From Ascaris suum (Eukaryota > Nematoda > Chromadorea > Rhabditida > Ascarididae), in assembly GCA_013433145.1 (NCBI GenBank), contig CM024170.1, forward strand, positions 9,621,366 through 9,685,365: a DNA stretch of 64,000 nucleotides. The letters run 5' to 3'. Of this stretch, positions 51,411-63,100 are shown in pieces (the stretch's first letter is position 1; every line of letters starts with the position of its first letter). The translations under genes were made by a program, and so were the position numbers. The notes under the pieces are model-generated. The model worked only from the letters and a program-made list of their open reading frames with translations. It was not told the DNA's origin and searched no databases.

Positions 51411-53701
51411 GTATAGCAACACTCAAGGTAACTTACCACCCTCGAAGGAAAAGATAAACATTTGAAGTAATGAAAAAATCCGCACTAACTTTGCAGTCAA
51501 CCGGGAAGCGACAAATGACGATAATAGCACTGACAATAATAATGATCTCTAAAAGATTTATAACCCAGAAACATGCAGCGATGCTTTTACGTCAGTCACG
51601 TAGGATCACGCGCCGATCACCACTTTGGTCCCGATAGCACCTCAATTTCAGTCCTTTTCCAGCGATCACTCGCTTACGGATAAAGACCGCAAAATGCAAA
51701 ACAAATAACCATGGCGCAAGGAAATGAGCCGATCTCATGGAACCCTATGAATGGTACAAGATTTGAAGGTCTTCGAAGTGACCGCGGCCAGAAAAGCTGA
51801 TGTTTGTGTTCGGAGCGCCAAAGAACTTCTTGTAAAAATTTAGCTAAAATCTGTAACACAACTCCGTGAAATCTTATGGGTGATATATGGAAGAGGACGG
51901 TGAAGGATGCGGGAAGTTTTAGCACGTCGGCGGGGTTCACTGATTATGGCATCAATCACCAAACAGTGCCACACATCCTGCATGGTCACGAGAAGGAAAT
52001 CTCTGTTCAGCACACAGTATCTACTTTGCATTACAAATGTCAGCTGTGCAGCCCTCGTTAATGTTACTGGTCGCGGCGCAACTGTCCCTGACACAAATGC
52101 ACAAACCTCAAAACTTCAACTGCTTCAGTGCATTACAACAAAAGTGCTTAACCACAAGTTGATCGCAGAATCACGCATACTACGTCACCTACCACATGCA
52201 CTGCCCATGAAACAAGCAGTCGTGGAATACAGCCGTGCCAGAGCTCTCAATTTTCAAAAGTACAGGTGGGCACAACAGATAACAGGTAACAGTCACATGC
52301 GTTCTAGCAACAAAAAATGTTCCATAACACCATAAATCAACAACGTACCCGTCTCTCCAACAAGCAGCCACTTCAAACACAGATCCCACTCAAGCAGCCG
52401 TATTTTACCGAGCAGAGAAGACGTGACACAAAGTTGCAAGTGAATGGTGCGAACTTTGAATGAAACATTTGTTGGCCGAAAATACGGTATCCCAACGAAA
52501 CAACGGATCGAAAGTGACGTTTTGAATTTGTCGGTCCTTTTGCATACGGCAAGTTGGTATAGGCATTCGCTTAAAAGGTATATGGCGACTTTAACACGAA
52601 AATGCAAATTTTTCTTCTAAGTGGAAGGAATATACGGGAACAAACTCTCGACGTGTGAAGTTGCGAATAATGAGGACTGCTGAGGTATTCTAGAGATATT
52701 TTATCTTCTCGACCGTATGAGGCTAAATGACCTTGCAATCTGTGGGTCCCTATGACACAAACAGTTTTCCGTACCTCGAATCCGCTTTCCAAGAAACTGC
52801 TGAACATGATTTTCAAGCGAATATAACTACCGCAATCAAGCATTCTGAAGATCGCTGTCTGCTGGACAATTGTCACTTCATATGACACTGATATGGAAAC
52901 TGTTGAGAATACGCAAGGATATTGCCCTCGTTTGACATTTCGTTAAGTGTATGTTGGATCTTACATATGCGATTTTGGCATTAGGTTATGATCTCCTTCT
53001 CGAAATCACAGCACCTTTTTCGAATTTCACCTCATACAGTTCACTAATATGTGATTCCTCTAATTTCATCTCTTTCATTTCCGTTCTCTTCCCTTCCTCC
53101 CAACATTGCGAGTATATTGACCCCACCGATGGGTCGATATACCCATCTTCTTTTCTCCCTTTTTCCGAAAGGAAGAATAGTGTGGGGTTGAAGAGGTGCT
53201 CATGCGAATTTGATTTCTTAGGTTTAATGCGCAGAAAGCTGTTATGTCAATTTGCGGTCTCATGGAGTTTTCGATAGGCGACGTGTTTGAATACGGTATT
53301 TATTGGAGAGTCTCCAAGAAAGACGCGACTCAACAGAGACAGCGTATATGCCTGATTCCTGTTCGACTTATTTCATCCGACTTCAGGCTCGGAGGTGAGT
53401 GGGAATGAGAGTTGAGGGGCATTCCGAAGGCTCTAGATTTTTTGCTGCTTCCTGCTTTGGACGGTTCATGCGGAGACGAATATTCCGTAGATGTGTGTTG
53501 GTGATTGAGCCATCACAAATACTGAACAATTGTTTCTTTTTTATTTCTTCCAATAAGATCGGCTGGTTATATGATGACCAGATAAGCTTGTATCATGCCA
53601 CGTTTTCGTATATGGATCTTCACTTCTTTCCCCTTATAAGGCAACCCGTCTTCTGCTTTAGTGGTTAAAGGAACGATAGGCATAATGCAGATATTACGAA
53701 T

Positions 53702-53704
<3 letters not shown>

Positions 53705-53780
<76 letters not shown>

Positions 53781-53813
53781 CTTGAGCTAATGAAGAATAT
53801 CTTTGATTAATTC

Positions 53814-53885
<72 letters not shown>
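53705..53885. repeat. Paired TA microsatellites
   Basis: Two pure TA arrays, 53705-53779 and about 53815-53885, are separated by about 35 bases of unique AT-rich sequence. They lie about 270-450 bases before the copd-1 start codon. Such arrays can extrude cruciforms and are unstable. Their true length should be treated as uncertain. Confidence 0.97.
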
Positions 53886-53888
<3 letters not shown>

Positions 53889-54088
53889 ATATATATAGCA
53901 GTACTCACCTTCTGCCTGGTTTCTCTGTCACCTTTCGTTCTCTTTGCTCACTATAAGTTAAACTGTGCTTGTTCATTTTCGCATATTAGCATTTCTGCTC
54001 ATAGGTACTATCGGAAGTTTCATTTATTTATAACTCGCTAACGAAACTTTTCGCGTTCAGTTTTATTCACTTTTCCGTTCACTTTTAT

Positions 54089-54098
54089 TGTATTTCAG
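54089..54098 (+). other. Candidate trans-splice acceptor of copd-1
   Basis: TGTATTTCAG ends at 54098, 53 bases before the start codon at 54152. It is a textbook nematode acceptor with no obvious donor close upstream, so a spliced-leader site is likely. Confidence 0.5.
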
Positions 54099-54151
54099 AA
54101 ACCTCTCAACTGGTTGAATATCGAAGTGACTGAAACGACAACGAATCTGCA

Positions 54152-57100
54152 ATGGTTCTCATAGGAGCATCGATTATCACTAAGAGCGGTAAACGTAAGT
54201 TGCTCCTATCAATTCGAAACTTCAGGCTGCAAGAAGACTGACACTCAGAAAAACGAACTGCGTTATCCTTTGAACGAGCCTAATAATTAATGAAATGAAA
54301 TTTGCTGCTGCTTTTCTTCAATCAAGAGACTGCATTCAGGAGTTTTTTTTTAATTGAGAAATTTAAGCAGTGCAAGTATCGATTGAATCAGTGCAAATAA
54401 TTCATGGGCATAAATGTTTACAGTGATTTTCAAAAGTATGTTATGTTTTACTTTTTTGATAGCGTTTGATTGTTTTGCAGCCCTCTTGGCTCGTGTGTTC
54501 ATTTCGGATATGACGAAGGCTCGTCTCGAGGGACTCTTAGACGCCTTCCCAAAACTTATCGCCTCTGACAAGTGTATGTTTTTTGCTTTGTGTTTGGACG
54601 AGCGAATGAATCTTCATTCATGGAAGAACAAAGAAGGCTGCGGTAAAGCAGTGCAGTAAGAGAACGACACAAATGCGCATGCTCAGAAAAACCTTCCTGG
54701 AATGTGTCGTAATGCAGCACCACCCTGGCCTCTTTTTCATAAACCAAGCGCACATTGAAAGGTTCAATGCGGTACATAAATACAGTCAAATTCCCAGCCA
54801 CCACAACACTCTCCTGAGGGTTTTTCCAAACTCGCACCATTCTGTACCGAAAGTTGTGTAGAACGATGTTCAGTGAGCATGTCTCGCATGCCAGCCGAAA
54901 ACGATGACCACGGCGACGCGGTGGGGAGCGAAGGAAGCAAGGAGAATTTCGAAGAATATATCAGGAAATCCACTGATAATTTTATGGCAAAACGCCAATT
55001 CGAGCATTATTCTTCTATATCCAAACTCTCAGGCTCGAAATCTTAAGGCGCGCAGTGTAATCGAGTTTATAGGGATCCGGAAACACCTTGCGGCAAGCTA
55101 TATGCTGGGATACTTTTTGATCTTTTTCAGTACATTTGATATATCAGAAGTCAGGTAAGATGACCAAACGGGTGAGGAGTATTCAGTAATAGGGCGGCGG
55201 TACGTCACAAGGCTTTAGGACAATGCTCGATGCGTTCATGCTGCAACGACCGCAAAATCCAATCTGCAATTTGAAACGCTCTCGAAGATATTTCGGCGCA
55301 ACTGAACTTCCAGTGGAGATTGGGGTTCATCAATACATTCGTGTTGAAAGTTTTTGCATAAGATATGGCATTTCTCACGAGAAACACCTAACTGCCAGGC
55401 ACTTGACCATGCGGGAAACATGTGGGGGTCATTTGCCAAATGGTAAAAATCGGTGGCTACATCGACAAGAGGCCGGTAGATTTTGAGTTCGTTTGCACAC
55501 TCTTCTCACACACACTTGAGAGCTTATCCGACAGGTCACTAACATATATGCTGAAGAATAGGGGATCCAGAACACTGCCTTGATGGAGGCCACTTGATAT
55601 AGAACGGCTCTGCGATACGATCCATCAGTTTTAACTGTAAAGGTCCTCTTAAACAAGAATCACCATATCCATTTGAGCAAAGCACCATATACCGCACAGC
55701 TGTGAAGCTATTGCAAGAGTTTGTTATGACAAGCCATGTCAAAAGCCTTCGAGTAATCGGTGTAAGAAGAATCTACTTCATTCATTTTTGACGACATTGA
55801 AAACAGATCTCACACCCACGACAACTGTTGCAAGATGATTTCTGCACTGGAGAAGAAGACTGGCAAAATGTCGTTATCCATAAAAATTCTCTGGAAGCAG
55901 CGAAGAGATCTGCTTCCAGAGAATCATTGACGATCACATTTTTATCTCTGTCAACTGTGATATTAATCTTCTGGGTGGATTTCAACTCACTTTTTAAGCG
56001 GCGATAGAATTCCTTAATATTGCTCGAGCAAATCAAATGCGTTTCACGGGTTTTTGGAAGTTCTGACATATCGAGTGGAAGTCCTTTGCACACTTCACAA
56101 ATGCCACCACTTGCAACAGCTTGCCTAATTTTTTCCTTCAAACCATAGGAAGTGTTTCTTGGCTGCTAGTCTTTGTAGATAACTAAGAAAAACGATGCTT
56201 CATGCCACTTTTACGATGCTGACTACACGTAGTAATCAAAAGGTAATGTGCTCATGAAAACGACCGTACATTTCATCGATATTTGAACAGTTAGCCAGGT
56301 AAGTTACCTCATTAAAACTTGCTAATAAGAAGTTCGCCTTGGAAAAATTGCACTTAGAGAGGTCAGAAATACCTGTGGCAGTGAAGCTGCAGGTTCAGCT
56401 GCAATGATGAAGAGTACGCTTGCATGGTCACAAGTGGAAAAGTTGTCTGAGATCTTCACTTCCACTTATGTATTGATTTGTTTGTCGACTTTGATTAGCT
56501 TTAAATTTGTTTATTGTTATTTAATAACGTCACGGTAAAATTTCAGCACAACGGCAGCATACTTTCGTTGAGACGGATAGCGTACGTTATGTGTTCCACC
56601 CGTTGGACAACATCTACATGGTGCTGGTCACGACGAAAGCTTCTAATATTCTCGAAGATCTCGAAACACTTCGTCTCTTCTCCAGAGTGGTGAGTTTTCT
56701 TTTCTTATTGGGTAAGCGTTGTGGTGATGATGTGGCAGTAGCACTTTTATGGTGTACATTTATCTGGATTGATTCATTTCAAACCGTTAACCAGCACCTC
56801 CTCGGTAATCACAGGCTTTTACACAATGGTTTTACTGCTGGGCGTTTTAGCAGATTTTTTTCTTTTTAAAAGAAGAAGTCATGGCAGTGAATTGAACAGT
56901 TTTTTGCTTTATTAATTTCAAGAATTTATATCAGATGTGGGCAATTTCATAGTTTATTGTGTTTTATTCGATTCCACACGATTGCATCGAATGCAACGAG
57001 TGTGACTGCATTTAATCAACGAATGATTTAGATAGCGGAATATTGTCGTTCGAACGACGAGAAGGAAATTCAGTCGAATGTTTTTGACTTGATATTCGCA

Positions 57101-60100
57101 TTCGATGAGATCGTTGCGTTGGGATATCGCGAAAACGTCAATTTGGCGCAAATTCGCACCTTCACCGAGATGGATTCTCATGAGGAGAGAGTTTTCAATC
57201 AGATCAAGATCGTATGTTCTTGCTCGATTTGAAATCACTCTGCACTATTGCATCGATCACGTGACCAATGTAGATGCTTGAGAGAAGAAGTTCAGAGAAT
57301 TGAATATAAAATATTATTTCATTTAAAGAGCTCTGTTGTTATCGACGATGGTTTAAATAATACAGTTTTTTTTCTTGCAAAATTAGGAAAAGTATAAAAA
57401 AGTTTTGAAATTTGTGAATGCTAGTGAGGGATGAATCGCGAATTGTATATGGTTTCGTTTGATTGTTCCAGCTAACTTTTTTAATGCGATTATTCGGCTT
57501 CCGGGTCGCCGAAAAGATGCGAAACTAAGTTTTCCATTGTTGCTGTGTGAGTTTCAGTGGTTCTAGTCGCTGATTGTACTGATGCAAAGCTCGATTATGA
57601 GGTGCTTTGTGTAATTTCTTCTATGTTATATTTGAATAGGTCATTTAGTTCGTGGACAGCGGCGTACTCAGTGAAGTGTGTGTGGGGGGAAAGGAGTTGG
57701 ATGATTAACTTAACAACTCGTTAGGTTTAGGTGAAAGAGAAAGGAAGTATGTGTAGGTCATGAGGCATTTGATGAACGTGCTATATTGTAGATTTGCTTC
57801 GGTGTTTTATGCCATATTTAGGTATTAGGGGCGTTTACTTTATTCCTTCACATCTTTCACTTATTGCTGTTGATAATTCTCCACCGTGGTTTTTATCATG
57901 TTGTTATGTTTGTTTTGAAGGCACAAGAACGGGCTGCGAATGAGATGATGACACAGAAGGCGAACGAGCTGAAGAAGTTAAAGGCTGAGCAGAAGAAGTC
58001 TGGAAGAGGTTGCTGTTTTTAATGAAACCTACAGATTTCACTTCTCATATGTAGTTGTTTAGGTTTCTTGAGCTTTGAAGTGGTAACGTGGCTGTAACAG
58101 TAGTACCTTGCAAGGTCATGAGCGCGCATTTAAATACATACTTTTAAAGGCTTTTATTTCCCCAGCAGTTTTGTTGTTTTACGATCCTCTGGGGCAAAGG
58201 AGAATTCACTTAGCATACGTACATTGTTGCATATGCTAGAGGTGCGCACACTTATGAGCTTTCATGCATAGTTCGATACGAGCAGTGTCGTGTTTTTCGG
58301 GCTTTGCGGTCAATTTCTCGAATTCATCTTTCGTTTGGCTTTTATAGTTGGTTTTTCACTATATGGACGGAGTGATTGTGGTAGTAAAGTGTGGCTAAAC
58401 TTGGTTAGAATTTTGCAGGATTGGGAGCTAGCGCGACAGCTATAAGCTCTTCTTCACCACCTCCACTATCTGCAGTTATTGATGAGTCGACGAGCGTGAT
58501 TACTCAAAAGACAGCACCACCACCGGTTTCGCGTGGAGGCGGAAAGGCTCTCAAACTTGGGTCAAAGACTGCTGATGACGATCTGTTTGTGAAGCAACTG
58601 AAGAGTGAAGGTAATTGGAAATATTTGACACGGAAATTTTCATGTTCCTATCGAATATGAAATACGTTTGAATGCGAAACCTGCGAAGTGAGCAATTGGA
58701 AGCATTCGAAAAGCCATTTGATTTTAGGTGCATTGCAATTCTTTTAGGAGGAAAGCGGGAAGTAATTAACAAGAGGACTGTTTCATCGAACAGAGACGAA
58801 TTGTGAAGGTAAGTTATCGAGACAGTTCGCAGGAGATGTCTAAGGCATGGAAGTTTCATGACGTGAAGTTGGCTGGTAATATCATTTTCAGCAGTCATTG
58901 CTCTCTGAAATAATTTGCTTAAGGTGCCGTCATAATAAAATTGTTTAGTTGATTAATCGATGAGAACTAAATTCTTTGTTATCGCAAATGAGTTGCTGTA
59001 AAGAGAAAATCGAATTTCATTCGAAGTCGATATCTCTTCACGAATGGATTGCGAAAGGAAAGCTTTTACTGCTCTATGAACACTGACGAAACTTCAAGAA
59101 GTTTTGAAAAATATTTGTGGAACTTTTTGAGTTACTAATTTATTCATTTCAGTCATTTGCCGTAGCAAAATGTAATTATTCTCCATTTCTTGTTATGTTT
59201 GGCCCTTTCACTTCATTTTTAATTACGCAAACTGAGCATAGTGAGATCTTCGTGTTTTGCATATCCTGAAGTGCGGTGAGGTCGACTTTGTTAAGGGCAA
59301 ATTGTCGCTCCAATCGAACGTTCTTCGGCAGCCACCGATTCGATGGAGAGGACGGTGGCATCTAATGTGCCCGGAGTACCGCATCTCCCTGTCCATGTTA
59401 AATCCGAAGAGAAGATTTCTGCTGTTGTGTCGCGTGATGGAGGGCTCGAAAGTTGTGAGGTTGGTTTGGATTAGGGAAACGTTTGTTGTGATTCGCTTCA
59501 TTTTGTTTTAGCGATTTTTCAAATTTCAATGTTCCCAACGATTATAGCCATATATTAAATAGTCTGCTTTATTAACCCCCAGTGAGATGCGCACAATAAG
59601 TTTTTTGGTTTCTCAGTTAATTGTGATTTTAGAGCGATGAAATCAATTTTGATATTTGATTCAAAGAGTGCTTTCTCCTTCAAGTTACTTTGCGTCTGTT
59701 TAGAAGCATAAATTTTTATCAGCGGTCATATCGGGTTCACCCGCCCCCCCCCCCTCAATCAGCGAATGTAAGCACCGCCCCTCTCGAAACAGAGGTCACC
59801 TTGAGTCGGGGGTAGGGGGGAGGAGGTGTGACTTTGTTTTACGCGATAGCCCATCATCGCCGAAAACATGATATATGCGTAGGTTCATCCCGGCAATCGA
59901 CAGAATAACTCATTCCCACTCACAGCTCCTTTCCCCGTATAAAGTGGCTAAAGGCAGACATTATTGAGATTTTTCATCCAGATTTTTCATCTTTGATATA
60001 TCGACGAAGAGAGAGTGAAGGTGGCAGTGTCGTTGGTGTGTGAATAAGATTTGAAGACAATGTTTGAGCCACATGGTTAGAGGTGGGGATTAGCCATAAA

Positions 60101-63100
60101 ACCAATGAAAACTTGCTAGTCTCCTTCTGTGAGGCAATAAACCTTCGCAAGTATAAACATACCAACAGATACAACCAACCCGCTGAATAGTGCATGTGAA
60201 CAGGTAGAAAGTTTTCATTATCATATTCTTCCAAAATCTCTAATCTGCATTGCCATTAACGACGTGTGTTTCAGCAGCGTATGCACTGCGCTCAAGTTAT
60301 GCACACAGCTGTGGTGACAGTTAACAGTAATATAGATTTGAGAGGCACTGATATCAACACATTTCACGTGTTTCATTTAGAGGCAGCATCCTGGTCCGCA
60401 AGGTAGTGGTGATCGGCGACGAGGAAGAGTTTTCTGTTTATGAAGTAGGCGAAATTGTTTCCTTCATCGCGGGGATGCCGAAGGGAGAGAGAAGCATTAG
60501 CTGTTTAGCTGTACAGACCGCATGTATAAAACAAAATAAGCAAATGATTTGCAGATTCTTGGCAATGTGTCGATTACAATAACGGAGTCACAGTTTTCAA
60601 CGATCTCTGTGCAGATGATCAACAACGGCAACCACGGAGCTCAAATCCAGGTTAGTGATGACCTTTCACTGCGATTCCTTGCGCTGAATAAACTCGCGAA
60701 TTTTTCTGCTTCCATTAGTTCTGAAGCAATTAAGATTTTCGAAGAAAGTTTCGGTCCTTTAATCTTCGACGTTCGCACGTTCTACCACTCAAGCGTCCCC
60801 GAGAGTGCGGACATCATCGCAACCTTTAATGGCCTTCAACCTTGCCTCCACCCTCGAAATCTATCGAATCTCAGCAAAACAGCTGGCTGTTGGGAGTCGC
60901 ATGAAGGTTTTCTGATCCGCAGGAGTTTGCAACATTGTCATTTTTCTTGAGAACTTTAGACCCTAACGGTTACAACATCCTACCGTTCATGGAGATTTTT
61001 TGTTATCAATCAGAACTAGTGAATGCGCACCTGTGATGTCTACCTATCGATCCAGCCTGAAAACTGACCACTTCTCTAATGACTAGTCAATTGAGCAATG
61101 CGTGTGAGAACCCATTCGAAACAATTACATCTTGATCTCGATTTCTGCTTACATCTGACTGTTTATATCAGCCCATGTTCCCCTCACGCTTGCTATCTGA
61201 CTTCCATCTTAAATTTAATGCTGCCTGTTGTGATTATGCAAAGAGCCGTTGAGGCTTCTGGACTCCAAGGAGGGTGAACCGGAGCCCTCCTGCCTGAATA
61301 GCAGCGTCCAGCCGTTCCAGTGCTACTGGCTGTGTACTGTCCTTACATGGGTCTGATACCGAAAGACCTTACTGCTACTCATTCCATCGAGAAAGTATAT
61401 AATTGCTGAATATTAGCGCACATGAATGCATGAAGTAGTTACTTAGGCATTGGTCAGGGAATCATTTTCCAAATGTGTTTTAGTAAAACAGAAGGGAAAT
61501 ACATTAACAACGTTGTGGGTTGAGAATTAGTGCTTTTTTAACCTCCAGGGAAAAAGAAAACCCCACCTTCAAAAAAAGGAGAGGGAGGGAATTGCTTGAT
61601 TTTCGGTGAACTCGTACGTATTTTCCACATCTTTCGTAATTAATAGGGAGACCTCTTCTCGGGCAGTTTGCGGATAGCTTTTTGCCTGTCAGTAGCATTT
61701 TACCGTTTTTGATATAATAACAGTGTCGAAGACGTGCTAGGTATTTTCATTCCTCTTCCATCCAGGGGGTTTGCATCAAAGATTTATCGTGCGTGGTTCA
61801 TATTAAGTAGGTGACCGCAATTTTGCAGGTACATCCCAATTTGGATAAGAGGGAGTGGCAGCAGAATTCGTTGCTGAAGTTGAAGTCTGCCCAGAAACCA
61901 TTTCCGGTCAATGTTGAGGTCGGCGTCCTCAAGTGGAAATTGCAGTTACCTAACGAGGATGCGCTTCCAATAACACGTAAGCACGCTTACGAATAGAATG
62001 TATGAGTCATGGGTGGATAAGTCGATGTGCAAAGATTAGAAGGATCTTCAGCAGAGTGTCGCAATAATGAGGCGTGGAATTGTTGAGAGAGAAACGCACA
62101 AGTTCTGGATCCTGGACAAAGTAATTATAGTTATTATCTCTTCGAATGCGATGTTCACGAATCACGGCAACGCTCACGTCGAGGGTTTCTTAACTTGATT
62201 CAATAAAGTCGTTGTTGTCACAGCGATGAGAACTTCAAAAAATCCTTACATCGCTTCCTGAATTTAGTCTTTCCAGCGGATTTCTCGATAAATTTATGCA
62301 CCTATTTACAGTTGTGCGACTTTGTCCTTTTAGGTTTTATCTGCGTTGAAAGTTTATGCTCTCTTATATAATTGAGAGTGTTTATGGTTTATGCTTTCTT
62401 TATGCTCTCTTTTCAGGCTTTTCTTTATTGAATATTTTTTCGGAGAAACGAAAACATCTGCTTTGAAAATAAAAGTGTTCATTGCTTTGTTATTGTCAAT
62501 ATAGTTGAAGGAATTTTGCAAAAAGGGCATGTGGATTTGTTTTTCAATTGTTTCTTGAGACTTAGCGAACATTTTTTTTCATTTTCAGTGAATTGCTGGC
62601 CGAATGAGAATCCAGATGGTTGTGTGGTCAATATCGAGTACACACTACAAATGGAACAAATGACCCTCAACAACGTTGTTATAGTGATTCCGTTGCCGTA
62701 AGTGGGTTTCTCACACCAGAAGCTACTGCATAAGAAAACCGTCTTATGTTTGTTTTTCGTTGCGCTGCAGCTTTCATCGACAGTAATTTTTCTGTGAACT
62801 ATATTGAAACGGTATTGTTGTAAGCTGAAGAAGGGAAGACGAAGAAGCAACTATATGATCAGTGTTCTGCCTTTTTTGCCCCCGTGGAGTTATCACCAGA
62901 AATATATCAGCCCAATGAAACCGTTAGGAGTGCTAATTAAAAGGTAAATAGGACTTTAGTGGAATGTTGTTTGTACAGAAATGTTGCAAGTTCGAGATTA
63001 AGATGCATCTCTAATGAGGGATTGTTTTCAAGCCCGGCGACAGTGCCAGTGATATCGGAATGTGAAGGTTCATATGAATACATCAAGTCGAAATCGCAAC

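Larger units (their letters stand above)
50773..54151. other. Divergent intergenic region between sql-1 and copd-1
   Basis: 3.4 kb between two start codons on opposite strands, so it must carry both promoters. It holds a C14 run (51397-51410), two long TA arrays (53705-53885) and several unrecognised open frames. The longest is 142 codons (51907-52335, +) and overlaps open frames on the other strand. This part is somewhat richer in GC than its surroundings and may be an unrecognised repeat. No exon chain was found. Confidence 0.5.

Noticed and set aside
58749..58807. Possible copd-1 exon after TTTTAG (GGKREVINKRTVSS) with a strong GTAAGT donor
   Set aside because: In the required phase it hits TGA before the donor. 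Exon 6 joins exon 7 at 59296 in phase and matches the protein family without it. A cryptic or poison exon cannot be excluded.
60380..60480. Open stretch RGSILVRKVVVIGDEEEF after a TTTAG, considered as copd-1 exon 8
   Set aside because: No phase-compatible join to exon 7 works, and the true continuation (ILGNVSITITESQF) at 60555 fits phase, length and delta-COP homology.
62979..63032. Longer copd-1 exon 11 starting after TTTGTACAG at 62978
   Set aside because: It is open, but it would insert about 18 residues between PLP and PVI, where the family has about five. The TTTTCAAG acceptor at 63032 gives the right spacing.
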